Shown: piece after piece, positions 30,936 through 39,078 of the stretch
Layout of the letters: the number at the start of each line of letters is the position of its first letter
How positions within the stretch are numbered: position 1 is the first letter of the stretch
From: Streptomyces ardesiacus
GTDB lineage: Bacteria > Actinomycetota > Actinomycetes > Streptomycetales > Streptomycetaceae
Reading direction: 5' to 3'
DNA length: 64,000 nt
Assembly: GCF_003112575.1 (NCBI RefSeq)
Contig: NZ_BEWC01000007.1
Coordinates: 496,001 to 560,000 of the forward strand
Notes under the pieces: generated by a model
What the model was told of the DNA's origin: nothing
Seen by the model: the letters and a program-made list of their open reading frames with translations, nothing else
Databases searched by the model: none
Position numbers and translations under genes: made by a program

Positions 30936-32880
30936 CACGCTCAAGAGCAAGCCGGGCGCGCAGGGCGCCACGGGCGGGCTGCGCCGCCTGCTGCTCGACA
31001 ACGGCGCACTGACCGCGCTGATCGTCCTGGTCATCGCCATGTCGGCGCTGTCCGGGGACTTCCTGACCGCCGACAACCTCCTCAACGTCGGCGTCCAGGC
31101 CGCCGTCACCGCGATCCTCGCCTTCGGCGTCACCTTCGTCATCGTCTCGGCGGGCATCGACCTGTCGGTCGGTTCGGTCGCCGCGCTGTCGGCCACCGTG
31201 CTGGCCTGGAGCGCCACCGAGGCCGGGATGCCGGTCGTGCTGGCGGTGCTGCTGTCCGTGCTGACCGGCATCGCGTGCGGTCTGGTGAACGGTTTCCTCA
31301 TCTCGTACGGGAAGCTGCCGCCGTTCATCGCGACGCTCGCCATGCTCTCGGTGGGCCGCGGTCTGTCGCTGGTCATCTCGCAGGGCTCGCCGATCGCCTT
31401 CCCCGACTCGGTCTCGCACCTGGGCGACACGCTCGGCGGGTGGCTGCCGGTGCCGGTGCTCGTGATGATCGTGATGGGGCTGATCACCGCCTTCGTACTC
31501 GGCCGGACCTACATCGGCCGGTCCATGTACGCCATCGGCGGCAACGAGGAGGCCGCGCGGCTGTCCGGGCTGCGGGTGAAGCGGCAGAAGCTCGCCATCT
31601 ACGCCTTCTCCGGCCTGTTCGCCGCCGCCGCGGGCATCGTCCTCGCCTCCCGGCTCTCCTCCGCGCAGCCGCAGGCCGCGCAGGGCTACGAGCTGGACGC
31701 CATCGCCGCCGTCGTCATCGGCGGCGCCTCGCTGGCGGGCGGCACCGGCAAGGCGTCGGGCACGCTGATCGGCGCGCTGATCCTCGCGGTGCTGCGCAAC
31801 GGCCTCAACCTGCTGTCGGTGTCCGCGTTCTGGCAGCAGGTCGTCATCGGCGTCGTCATCGCGCTGGCGGTGCTCTTCGACACGCTGCGCCGCAAGGCCG
31901 GGGCGACGCCCGTGGCCGCCGGGGCCTCCGGGGGCGGCAACCGGGGCAGGCAGGCGCTCACTTACGTGATCGCGGCGGTCGTCGCGGTGGCCGTCGTCGG
32001 CGCGACCTCGCTGCTGCACAACGGTTCCTCCGGCGGCAAGGACCAGAAGATAGGGCTGTCGCTGTCCACGCTCAACAACCCGTTCTTCGTGCAGATCAGG
32101 AACGGCGCCGAGGAGGAGGCGAAGAAGCTGGGCGTGGACCTGACGGTCACGGACGCCCAGAACGACGCCTCCCAGCAGGCCAACCAGCTGCAGAACTTCG
32201 TCAGCGGCGGCCTGTCCGCGGTCGTCGTCAACCCGGTGGACTCCGACGCGGCCGGCCCCTCGGTGCGCGCGGCGAACAAGGACGGCATCCCCGTCATCGC
32301 CGTGGACCGCGGCGTCAACAAGGCGCAGACGTCCGCGCTGGTCGCCTCCGACAACGTCGAGGGCGGGCAGTTGGGCGCCAAGGCGCTCGCCGAGAAGCTC
32401 GGCGGCAAGGGCACCATCGTGATCCTCCAGGGCCAGGCCGGCACCTCCGCCAGCCGGGAGCGCGGGGCGGGCTTCGCGGCCGGGCTGAAGGCGTACCCGG
32501 GCATCAAGGTGGTCGCCAAGCAGCCCGCGGACTTCGACCGCACCAAGGGCCTGGACGTGATGACCAACCTGCTCCAGGCGCACCCCGCCGTGGACGGCGT
32601 CTTCGCGGAGAACGACGAGATGGCGCTGGGCGCGATCAAGGCGCTGGGCGCCAAGGCCGGGAAGTCCGTGCAGGTCGTCGGGTTCGACGGCACGCCGGAC
32701 GGGCTGAAGGCGGTCGAGGCGGGGACGCTGTACGCGTCCGTCGCGCAGCAGCCGAGGGAACTGGGCAGGATCGCCGTACAGAACGCGCTGCGGGCGGCCG
32801 AGGACAAGAAGGTGGAGCAGACGGTGAAGGTGCCCGTGAAGGTCGTCACCAAGGAGAACGTGGCCGGCTTCGAGGGCTGA
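30925..32880 (+). CDS. Fused ribose permease and substrate-binding protein (RbsC-RbsB)
   Basis: A 651-residue fusion. Residues 1-335 are a CUT2 permease with about ten helices and the marks IVSAGIDLSVGSVAALS and GRTYIGRSMYAIGGNEEAARLSG. A Gly/Ala linker and an additional helix at about 346-366 (TYVIAAVVAVAVVGATSLL) lead to a type I periplasmic-binding domain from 375 on (KIGLSLSTLNNPFFVQIRNGAEEEAKKLG, VVVNPVDSDAAG, VFAENDEMALGAIKAL). The extra helix would place the binding domain outside, tethered to its permease instead of being a separate lipoprotein. It starts GTG. No separate rbsB is found. Confidence 0.92.
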   Translation: MATDTLKSKPGAQGATGGLRRLLLDNGALTALIVLVIAMSALSGDFLTADNLLNVGVQAAVTAILAFGVTFVIVSAGIDLSVGSVAALSATVLAWSATEAGMPVVLAVLLSVLTGIACGLVNGFLISYGKLPPFIATLAMLSVGRGLSLVISQGSPIAFPDSVSHLGDTLGGWLPVPVLVMIVMGLITAFVLGRTYIGRSMYAIGGNEEAARLSGLRVKRQKLAIYAFSGLFAAAAGIVLASRLSSAQPQAAQGYELDAIAAVVIGGASLAGGTGKASGTLIGALILAVLRNGLNLLSVSAFWQQVVIGVVIALAVLFDTLRRKAGATPVAAGASGGGNRGRQALTYVIAAVVAVAVVGATSLLHNGSSGGKDQKIGLSLSTLNNPFFVQIRNGAEEEAKKLGVDLTVTDAQNDASQQANQLQNFVSGGLSAVVVNPVDSDAAGPSVRAANKDGIPVIAVDRGVNKAQTSALVASDNVEGGQLGAKALAEKLGGKGTIVILQGQAGTSASRERGAGFAAGLKAYPGIKVVAKQPADFDRTKGLDVMTNLLQAHPAVDGVFAENDEMALGAIKALGAKAGKSVQVVGFDGTPDGLKAVEAGTLYASVAQQPRELGRIAVQNALRAAEDKKVEQTVKVPVKVVTKENVAGFEG

Positions 32881-32939
32881 GACCGGCCGTCGGAGCCTCG
32901 CGGAATCCAGCGGGAACCACTCGAATCGGAGAACGATTG

Positions 32940-33845
32940 ATGTACGACTACGACCTGCTGGTCGTCGGGTCGGCCAACGCCGACCTGGTGATCGGTGTCG
33001 AGCGGCGGCCGGGGGCCGGCGAGACGGTGCTCGGCTCCGACCTGGCCGTCCACCCGGGCGGCAAGGGCGGCAACCAGGCCGTCGCCGCCGCCCGGCTCGG
33101 TGCCCGTACGGCCCTGCTGGCCCGGGTCGGCGACGACGACTACGGGCGGCTGCTGCTGGACTCGCAGCGGGCGGCCGGCGTCGACACGGTCGGCGTCCTG
33201 GTGGGCGGCGCGCCGACCGGCGTCGCGCTGATCACCGTCGACCCGTCCGGGGACAACAGCATCGTGGTCTCGCCCGGCGCCAACGGCCGGCTCGCGCCGG
33301 GGGACGTGCGGGCGGCGGCCAGCCTCTTCCACGCCTCCCGGGTGGTCTCCACGCAGTTGGAGATCCCGCTGGAGACGGTGGCGGAGGTGGTCCGCTCGCT
33401 CGCACCGGGCAGCCGGTTCGTGCTGAACCCGTCTCCGCCGCAGCCGCTTCCGCAGGAGGTGCTGGCGGCGTGCGACCCGCTGATCGTCAACGAGCACGAG
33501 GCGAAGGTGATCCTCGGCGACGCCCTCGTCGGCGAGCGGCCCGAGGACTGGGCCCGCATCCTGCTGGCCAAGGGGCCGCGCTCGGTGGTCGTGACCCTGG
33601 GGGCCGAGGGCGCGCTGGTCGCGTCGGCGGCCGGGGGTGTGACCCGGGTGCCGTCCGTGAAGGTGGACGCCGTGGACACCACCGGCGCCGGTGACGCGTT
33701 CACCGCGGCGCTGGCCTGGCGGCTGGGCACCGGCGAGTCGCTCGCCGACGCGGCGGCCTACGCGGCCCGGGTGGGCGCGGCGGCGGTCACGAAGGCGGGG
33801 GCGCAGGAGTCGTACCCGACGGCCGCGGAGGCCGAGGCGCTGTGA
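32940..33845 (+). CDS. rbsK: Ribokinase
   Basis: A 301-residue PfkB-family kinase that phosphorylates ribose at O5. Seen: the sugar-binding GSANADLVIGVERRPGAGETV, the GGKGGNQAVAAARLG region, and the catalytic motif DTTGAGDAF with Asp252 as base. Length and motif order match RbsK. It starts ATG 60 bp after the permease fusion, and its stop overlaps the start of rbsD. It feeds ribose 5-phosphate into the pentose phosphate pathway. Confidence 0.93.
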   Translation: MYDYDLLVVGSANADLVIGVERRPGAGETVLGSDLAVHPGGKGGNQAVAAARLGARTALLARVGDDDYGRLLLDSQRAAGVDTVGVLVGGAPTGVALITVDPSGDNSIVVSPGANGRLAPGDVRAAASLFHASRVVSTQLEIPLETVAEVVRSLAPGSRFVLNPSPPQPLPQEVLAACDPLIVNEHEAKVILGDALVGERPEDWARILLAKGPRSVVVTLGAEGALVASAAGGVTRVPSVKVDAVDTTGAGDAFTAALAWRLGTGESLADAAAYAARVGAAAVTKAGAQESYPTAAEAEAL

Positions 33846-34231
33846 AGAAGGCGGGCATACTCAACCGGCATCTCGCGGGCGCCCTCGCCGAACTCGGCCA
33901 CGGGGACGGGGTCCTGGTGTGCGACGCGGGCATGCCCGTCCCGGACGGTCCGCGCGTCGTCGACCTGGCCTTCCGGGCCGGGGTGCCGTCCTTCGCCGAG
34001 GTGCTGGACGGCCTGCTGGCGGAGCTGGTGATCGAGGGCGCGACCGCGGCGGCGGAGGTCCGGGGGGCCAACGCGGAGGCCGCCGCGCTGCTCGACGGGC
34101 ACTTCCCCACGCTGGCACTCGTCCCGCACGAGCGGCTGAAGGAGCTGTCGGCGGGCGCACGTCTGATCGTCCGCACGGGCGAGGCCCGTCCCTACGCGAA
34201 CGTGCTGCTGCGGTGCGGGGTCTTCTTCTGA
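33842..34231 (+). CDS. rbsD: D-ribose pyranase
   Basis: A 129-residue RbsD protein that interconverts the pyranose and furanose forms of ribose so that RbsK can use it. Seen: VKKAGILNRHLAGALAELGHGDGVLVCDAGMPVP with His20 and Asp28, and the C-terminal IVRTGEARPYANVLLRCGVFF with the family Tyr-Ala-Asn. It starts GTG overlapping the rbsK stop (GTGA). It is the last gene of the operon, closed by the hairpin at 34251-34275. Confidence 0.95.
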   Translation: MKKAGILNRHLAGALAELGHGDGVLVCDAGMPVPDGPRVVDLAFRAGVPSFAEVLDGLLAELVIEGATAAAEVRGANAEAAALLDGHFPTLALVPHERLKELSAGARLIVRTGEARPYANVLLRCGVFF

Positions 34232-34250
34232 GCACGCGGAGAACGTCGGA

Positions 34251-34275
34251 GGGGCCCGGTCGACGACCGGGCCCC
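34251..34275 (+). terminator. Terminator of the ribose operon
   Basis: An 11-bp perfect stem GGGGCCCGGTC (34251-34261/34265-34275) with a 3-nt loop, followed by TTCGGTTT. The convergent epimerase gene ends about 110 nt further on. Confidence 0.85.
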
Positions 34276-34388
34276 TTCGGTTTCCCCTCCCCTTCGGAAC
34301 TCCGGGATTCCCCCCCGGGTACCCCCACGGAAGTTCCGATGCCAGGTACGACCCGCCGGACCGTGCGAGGGTTGCACGGCCGCCGGGA

Positions 34389-35270
34389 CTATTTTCCGGA
34401 GCCGGAGCCGGAGCCGGAGCCGGCCCCCGCCCCGTCTCCCGCGTGCGCGGCGAACCGTGCCGCCGTCTCCGCCAGCACCTCCCGCCCGTCCCGGGCCCAC
34501 AGGGCGTCGTTGAAGAGTTCGACCTCGATCGGGCCGGTGTACCCGGCCGCCTCGACGTACCCCTTCCACTCCCGCATGTCGATCGCGCCGTCGCCGATCT
34601 GGCCGCGGCCGTTGAGGACGCCCTCGGGCAGCGGCGTCGTCCAGTCCGCGAGCTGGAAGGTGTGGATGCGGCCGCCCGCGCCGGCCCGGGCGATCTGCTC
34701 GGGCGCCCGGTCGTCCCACCAGATGTGGTACGTGTCGACGGTGACGCCGACCTGCTGGGCCGGGAAGCGTTCGGCGAGGTCCAGGGCCTGGGCGAGGGTG
34801 GAGACCACGCAGCGGTCCGAGGCGAACATGGGGTGCAGCGGCTCGATGGCCAGGCGTACGCCGTGCTGTTCGGCGTACGGGCCCAGCTCCGCCAGCGCGT
34901 CCGCGATGCGCTCGCGGGCCGCGCGGAGGTCCTTGTCGCCGGCGGGGAGGCCGCCCGAGACCAGGACCAGGGTGTCGGTGCCGAGGGCGGCGGCCTCGTC
35001 GACGGCGCGGCGGTTGTCGGCCAGGGCCTCGGCGCGCTCGCCGGGGTCGGTCGCGGTGAGGAACCCGCCGCGGCACAGGGTGGTGACCCGCAGGCCCGCG
35101 TCGCGGACCAGCTTGGCGGCCGCCTCGACGCCGTAGGCCTGGACGGGCTCGCGCCACAGGCCGACGTTGCCGATGCCCAGTTCGCGGCAGGCGGTGGTCA
35201 GTTCGGGCAGCGAGAGCTGCTTGACCGTCATCTGGTTGATGCTGAAGCGGGTCAGGCCGGGATCGCTCAC
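34389..35270 (-). CDS. Sugar phosphate isomerase/epimerase-like TIM barrel
   Basis: A 293-residue AP-endonuclease-2/xylose-isomerase-like barrel. Seen: FSINQMTVKQLSLPEL, LGIGNVGLWREPV, LVLVSGGLPAGDKDL, RLAIEPLHPMFASDRCVVST (metal Glu), VGVTVDTYHIWWD (metal Asp and His), IHTFQLADW (metal His) and GPIEVELFND (last metal Glu). These fit a divalent-metal 2-keto/aldose epimerase. The C-terminus is a low-complexity GAGSGSGSGSGK tail made by a CCGGAG microsatellite. It starts GTG overlapping the stop of the DUF993 gene, as third gene of a LacI-controlled operon. Confidence 0.88.
   Translation of the reverse strand: MSDPGLTRFSINQMTVKQLSLPELTTACRELGIGNVGLWREPVQAYGVEAAAKLVRDAGLRVTTLCRGGFLTATDPGERAEALADNRRAVDEAAALGTDTLVLVSGGLPAGDKDLRAARERIADALAELGPYAEQHGVRLAIEPLHPMFASDRCVVSTLAQALDLAERFPAQQVGVTVDTYHIWWDDRAPEQIARAGAGGRIHTFQLADWTTPLPEGVLNGRGQIGDGAIDMREWKGYVEAAGYTGPIEVELFNDALWARDGREVLAETAARFAAHAGDGAGAGSGSGSGSGK
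34396..34423. repeat. CCGGAG microsatellite at gene end
   Basis: Four perfect CCGGAG units (34396-34419) plus a partial unit encode the Gly/Ser tail of the epimerase. Unit-number changes would stay in frame. Confidence 0.85.
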
Positions 35271-36436
35271 TGGTTCACTCCGTACAGGCTCAGCAGGGTC
35301 CGCATGCGCTCCTGGGCGAGCTTCGGGTCCGGGAACAGGCCCAGGCCGTCGGCGAGTTCGTAGGCGCGGGCGAAGTGCGGCAGGGAGCGGGCCGACTGGA
35401 GGCCGCCGACCATGGTGAAGTGGCTCTGGTGGCCGGACAGCCAGGCCAGGAAGACCACGCCCGTCTTGTAGTAGCGGGTGGGGGCCTGGAAGAGGTGGCG
35501 GGAGAGTTCGACCGTGGGGTCGAGCAGGGCGCGGAAGCCCTCCGTGTCCCCGGTGTCGAGGACGCGGACCGCCTGTGCCGCCAGCGGGCCCAGCGGGTCG
35601 AAGATGCCGAGCAGGGCGTGGCTGAAGCCCTGGTCGTCGCCCGCGATCAGCTCGGGGTAGTGGAAGTCGTCGCCGGTGTAGCAGCGCACGCCCCGCGGCA
35701 GGCGGCGGCGCAGGTCGATCTCGCGCTGGGCGTCCAGGAGGGAGACCTTGATGCCGTCGACCTTGTCGGGGTGGGCGGCGATGACCTCCAGGAAGGTGTC
35801 GGTGGCCGCGTCCAGGTCGGACGAGCCCCAGTAGCCCTCCAGGGCCGGGTCGAACATCGGGCCCAGCCAGTGCAGGATCACCGGCTCGGCGGACTGGCGC
35901 AGCAGGTGGCCGTAGACCTCCAGGTAGTCCTCGGGGCCCTTCGCGGTCGCGGCGAGGGCGCGGGAGGCCATCAGGATGGCCTGGGCGCCCGACTCCTCGA
36001 CGACGGCGAGCTGTTCCTCGTAGGCCGACCGGACGTCCGCGAGTGTGGTGGTGGCCGTCGCGGTGAGCTGGTCGGTGCCCACTCCGCAGGCGATGCGGCC
36101 GCCGGCCGATTTCGCCTCGGCGGCGGAGCGGCGGATCAGTTCGGCCGCCGTGGCCCAGTCCAGGCCCATGCCGCGCTGGGCGGTGTCCATCGCCTCGGCG
36201 ACGCCGAGCCCGTGGGACCACAGGTGGCGGCGGAAGGCGAGGGTGGCGTCCCAGTCGACGGCGGCGGGCCCGTCGGGGGTGGTGTCGGCGTACGGGTCGG
36301 CGACGACGTGCGCGGCGGAGAAGACCGTACGGGAGGTGAAAGCGCTTCCTCCGCCCGCCCCGGGAACGGCCGGGGGCTCGGCGCGGGGGGTGTAGGCGCG
36401 CGTGGTGCCGTCGGGGTTCGGCAGGTGGAGGGTCAC
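35267..36436 (-). CDS. DUF993 protein, DapA-like aldolase/dehydratase fold
   Basis: A 389-residue cytosolic protein of the DUF993 group. The barrel pattern resembles the dihydrodipicolinate synthase superfamily: HGLGVAEAMDTAQRGMGLDW, GGRIACGVGTDQL, AQAILMASRALA, PVILHWLGPMFDPAL, and KVDGIKVSLLD, in which Lys230 has the position of a Schiff-base lysine. These points suggest a class I lyase or dehydratase acting on a keto-sugar or keto-acid; the substrate is unknown. It starts GTG overlapping the stop of the dehydrogenase gene, and its own stop overlaps the epimerase start, so all three are coupled. Confidence 0.85.
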   Translation of the reverse strand: MTLHLPNPDGTTRAYTPRAEPPAVPGAGGGSAFTSRTVFSAAHVVADPYADTTPDGPAAVDWDATLAFRRHLWSHGLGVAEAMDTAQRGMGLDWATAAELIRRSAAEAKSAGGRIACGVGTDQLTATATTTLADVRSAYEEQLAVVEESGAQAILMASRALAATAKGPEDYLEVYGHLLRQSAEPVILHWLGPMFDPALEGYWGSSDLDAATDTFLEVIAAHPDKVDGIKVSLLDAQREIDLRRRLPRGVRCYTGDDFHYPELIAGDDQGFSHALLGIFDPLGPLAAQAVRVLDTGDTEGFRALLDPTVELSRHLFQAPTRYYKTGVVFLAWLSGHQSHFTMVGGLQSARSLPHFARAYELADGLGLFPDPKLAQERMRTLLSLYGVNQ

Positions 36437-37584
36437 AGGCCGATCTCCGGTACGTCGAGGCGGCGGCCCTCCGCGGAGGACCTCAGGCCCAGTTCGGCGA
36501 GCTGGACGCCGCGGGCGCCGGCCAGCAGGTCCCAGTGGTAGGGGGCGTCGGCGTAGACGTGCTTGAGGAACAGCTCCCACTGGGCCTTGAAGCCGTTGTC
36601 GAACTCGCCGTTGTCGGGGACCTCCTGCCACTGGTCGCGGAAGACCTCGGTGGCGGGGATGTCCGGGTTCCAGACCGGCTTGGGGGTGGCCGAGCGGTGC
36701 TGGACGCGGCAGTTGCGCAGGCCCGCGACGGCCGAGCCCTCGGTGCCGTCGACCTGGAACTCGACCAGTTCGTCGCGGTTGACGCGGACCGCCCAGGAGG
36801 AGTTGATCTGGGCGATCGTGCCGCCGTCGAGCTCGAAGACGCCGTAGGCGGCGTCGTCGGCGGTGGCGTCGTACGGCTTGCCCTTCTCGTCCCAGCGCTC
36901 GGGGATGTGGGTGGCGGTCAGGGCCTGGACGGACTTCACGCGGCCGAACAGCTCGTGCAGCACGTACTCCCAGTGCGGGAACATGTCGACGACGATGCCG
37001 CCGCCGTCCTCGGCGCGGTAGTTCCACGACGGGCGCTGGGCCTCCTGCCAGTCGCCCTCGAAGACCCAGTAGCCGAACTCGCCGCGCACGGACAGGATCC
37101 GGCCGAAGAAGCCGCCGTCGATCAGGCGCTTGAGCTTGAGCAGGCCGGGGAGGAAGAGCTTGTCCTGGACGACGCCGTGCTTGATGCCGGCCGCGTTGGC
37201 CAGACGGGCGAGTTCCAGGGCGCCGTCGAGGCCGGTGGCCGTCGGCTTCTCGGTGTAGATGTGCTTGCCCGCGGCGATCGCCTTCTTGAGCGCCTCCTCG
37301 CGGGCCGAGGTCACCTGGGCGTCGAAGTAGACGTCGATGCTGTCGTCGGCGAGGACCGCGTCCAGGTCCGTGGAGACGTGGTCGAGTCCGTGCCGCTCGG
37401 CCAGCGCCCGCAGCGCGTGTTCCCGGCGGCCGACCAGGACCGGCTCCGGCCACAGCACGGTGCCGTCGCCGAGGTCGAGGCCGCCCTGTTCGCGCAGCGC
37501 CAGGATGGAGCGGACCAGGTGCTGGCGGTAGCCCATGCGCCCGGTCACACCGTTCATGGCGATACGCACCGTCTTGCGTGTCAC
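36433..37584 (-). CDS. Gfo/Idh/MocA-family sugar dehydrogenase
   Basis: A 383-residue NAD(P)-dependent oxidoreductase. Seen: an N-terminal Rossmann motif VRIAMNGVTGRMGYRQH (an unusual GxTGRMG form), the family EKP motif (HIYTEKPTATG), GVVQDKLFLPGLLKLKRLI, and a C-terminal domain with GGGIVVDMFPHWEYVLHELFG. Relatives oxidise sugar or inositol hydroxyls to ketones. I chose the GTG at 37584, which follows GAAGGGAATGAC; the frame extends 20 codons further without a ribosome site. It is the first gene of the LacI-controlled operon. Its oxidation product could feed the downstream lyase and epimerase. Confidence 0.9.
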   Translation of the reverse strand: MTRKTVRIAMNGVTGRMGYRQHLVRSILALREQGGLDLGDGTVLWPEPVLVGRREHALRALAERHGLDHVSTDLDAVLADDSIDVYFDAQVTSAREEALKKAIAAGKHIYTEKPTATGLDGALELARLANAAGIKHGVVQDKLFLPGLLKLKRLIDGGFFGRILSVRGEFGYWVFEGDWQEAQRPSWNYRAEDGGGIVVDMFPHWEYVLHELFGRVKSVQALTATHIPERWDEKGKPYDATADDAAYGVFELDGGTIAQINSSWAVRVNRDELVEFQVDGTEGSAVAGLRNCRVQHRSATPKPVWNPDIPATEVFRDQWQEVPDNGEFDNGFKAQWELFLKHVYADAPYHWDLLAGARGVQLAELGLRSSAEGRRLDVPEIGL

Positions 37585-37642
37585 GTCATTCCCTTCGTAC
37601 GAGCCGTGCCGCGAGCCCCGGATCGAGTTCGAGCCGTACAGC

Positions 37643-37678
37643 AAGCGCTTTCTATGTAGAACGAAGCTAGCCTGTGAA
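37643..37678 (-). promoter_or_regulatory. Promoter with LacI-type operator for the oxidative sugar operon
   Basis: On the minus strand, TTCACA (37673-37678), 17 nt and ATAGAA (37650-37655), followed directly by the palindrome AAGCGCTT (37643-37650) at the expected start site. This is a classic repression geometry. The likely repressor is the divergent LacI protein at 37802. Confidence 0.7.
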
Positions 37679-37801
37679 CGGTGGTCTGGACAAGACCGCG
37701 GTTCGGGTGAGTTGTTCGAGGGGGCGAACGACGGCGGGCGGTGGCCGTAAGGTCACCCCGGACGGTGTTCGGCTCACACGCGCGATGCGGAGGACGAGAA
37801 C

Positions 37802-38848
37802 ATGACGGTGACACTGGCGGACGTGGCGGCCCGCGCCCAGGTCTCCCCCGCGACCGTGTCGCGCGTACTGAACGGCAACTACCCCGTGGCCGCCTCGACC
37901 CGGGACCGGGTGCTCAAGGCCGTCGACGAGCTGGACTACGTGCTCAACGGCCCCGCGAGCGCGCTGGCGGCGGCCACCTCCGACCTGGTGGGCATCCTCG
38001 TCAACGACATCGCCGACCCGTTCTTCGGCATCATGGCCGGCGCCGTCCAGTCCGAGATCGGCGGTCCCGGCGGCAGGGCCGGCGGCGAGAGACTCGCCGT
38101 GGTCTGCAACACCGGGGGCACCCCGGAGCGGGAGCTGACCTACCTCACGCTGCTGCAGCGGCAGCGGGCGGCGGCGGTGGTGCTGACCGGCGGTGCGATG
38201 GAGGACGGTGCGCACCAGGCGGCGGTGGCGGCGAAGCTGCGCAGGCTCACGGAGGCGGGGACGCGGGTGGTGCTGTGCGGGCGGCCGCCCGCACCGGACA
38301 CCGGGGCGATCGCGCTCACCTTCGACAACCGCGGCGGCGGACGGGAACTGACCGAGCACCTGATCGGACTCGGGCACCGCCGGCTCGGCTACATCGCGGG
38401 GCCCCAGGAGCGGACCACGACCCGGCACCGGCTGGAGGGCCACCGCGCGGCGCTCGCCGCGCACGGCATCGAGGAGGACCCCCGCTGGACGGTCCACGGC
38501 CGCTACGACCGGCAGGCGGGGTACGAGGCCACGCTGGAACTGCTGCGCCGGGACCCGACGCTGACCGCCGTCGTCGCCGCGAACGACACCGTCGCGCTGG
38601 GCGCGTGCGCGGCGCTGCGCGACTCGGGGCTGCGGATCCCGGACGACGTGTCCGTGGCGGGCTTCGACGACCTGCCGTTCAGCATCGACGCGGTGCCCGC
38701 GCTCACGACGGTGCGGCTGCCGCTGGCGGAGGCGGGGGCGCGGGCGGGCCGGGTCGCGATGGGGCGGGAGGACGCGCCGGTGGGGGGAATCGCCACGGTG
38801 CGGGGGGAGTTGATGGTGCGGGGGTCCTCCGGACGGCCGCGGGGGTGA
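37802..38848 (+). CDS. LacI-family repressor of the adjacent sugar operon
   Basis: A 348-residue repressor. The HTH is at 4-30 (LADVAARAQVSPATVSRVLNG), the hinge near 55, and the sensor domain has LVGILVNDIADPFFGIMAGAVQ, AVVLTGGAMEDG, LTFDNRGGGRELTEHLIGLGHRRLGYIAG, VVAANDTVALGACAAL and VAGFDDLPFSID. It starts ATG after GGAGGACGAG. It is divergent from the dehydrogenase-DUF993-epimerase operon across 217 bp containing the AAGCGCTT operator. The inducer is presumably the sugar handled by that operon. Confidence 0.9.
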   Translation: MTVTLADVAARAQVSPATVSRVLNGNYPVAASTRDRVLKAVDELDYVLNGPASALAAATSDLVGILVNDIADPFFGIMAGAVQSEIGGPGGRAGGERLAVVCNTGGTPERELTYLTLLQRQRAAAVVLTGGAMEDGAHQAAVAAKLRRLTEAGTRVVLCGRPPAPDTGAIALTFDNRGGGRELTEHLIGLGHRRLGYIAGPQERTTTRHRLEGHRAALAAHGIEEDPRWTVHGRYDRQAGYEATLELLRRDPTLTAVVAANDTVALGACAALRDSGLRIPDDVSVAGFDDLPFSIDAVPALTTVRLPLAEAGARAGRVAMGREDAPVGGIATVRGELMVRGSSGRPRG

Positions 38849-38894
38849 AACGGACCGTTGGTGACGCGGTGGGCCCGCGTCGGTGTGGGCCGCC

Positions 38895-38963
38895 CTGGGG
38901 GCTGCGCCCCCAGACCCCCCTTTCGGCCTGAACGGCCTCGTCCTCAAACGCCGGACGGGCTGA
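38895..38963 (+). repeat. Streptomyces dispersed intergenic repeat (palindromic, ...CTCAAACGCCGGACGGGCTGA)
   Basis: A hairpin CTGGGGGC...GCCCCCAG (38895-38913) is followed by a CCCCCC tract and CCTCAAACGCCGGACGGGCTGA. This element occurs very many times between genes in Streptomyces chromosomes (recalled, not searched). It may act as a terminator after the LacI gene. Confidence 0.75.
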
Positions 38964-39078
38964 TGGTGCCGGCCTGCGCGACAGTCGGTGCGGCCGGCCC
39001 GTGTCCACCGGCGACCGGGGTGGATTCGTGGCCCGCGTCGACAGGTGAAGTCGGTCATCGCGGGTACGCTCCGTGGGC

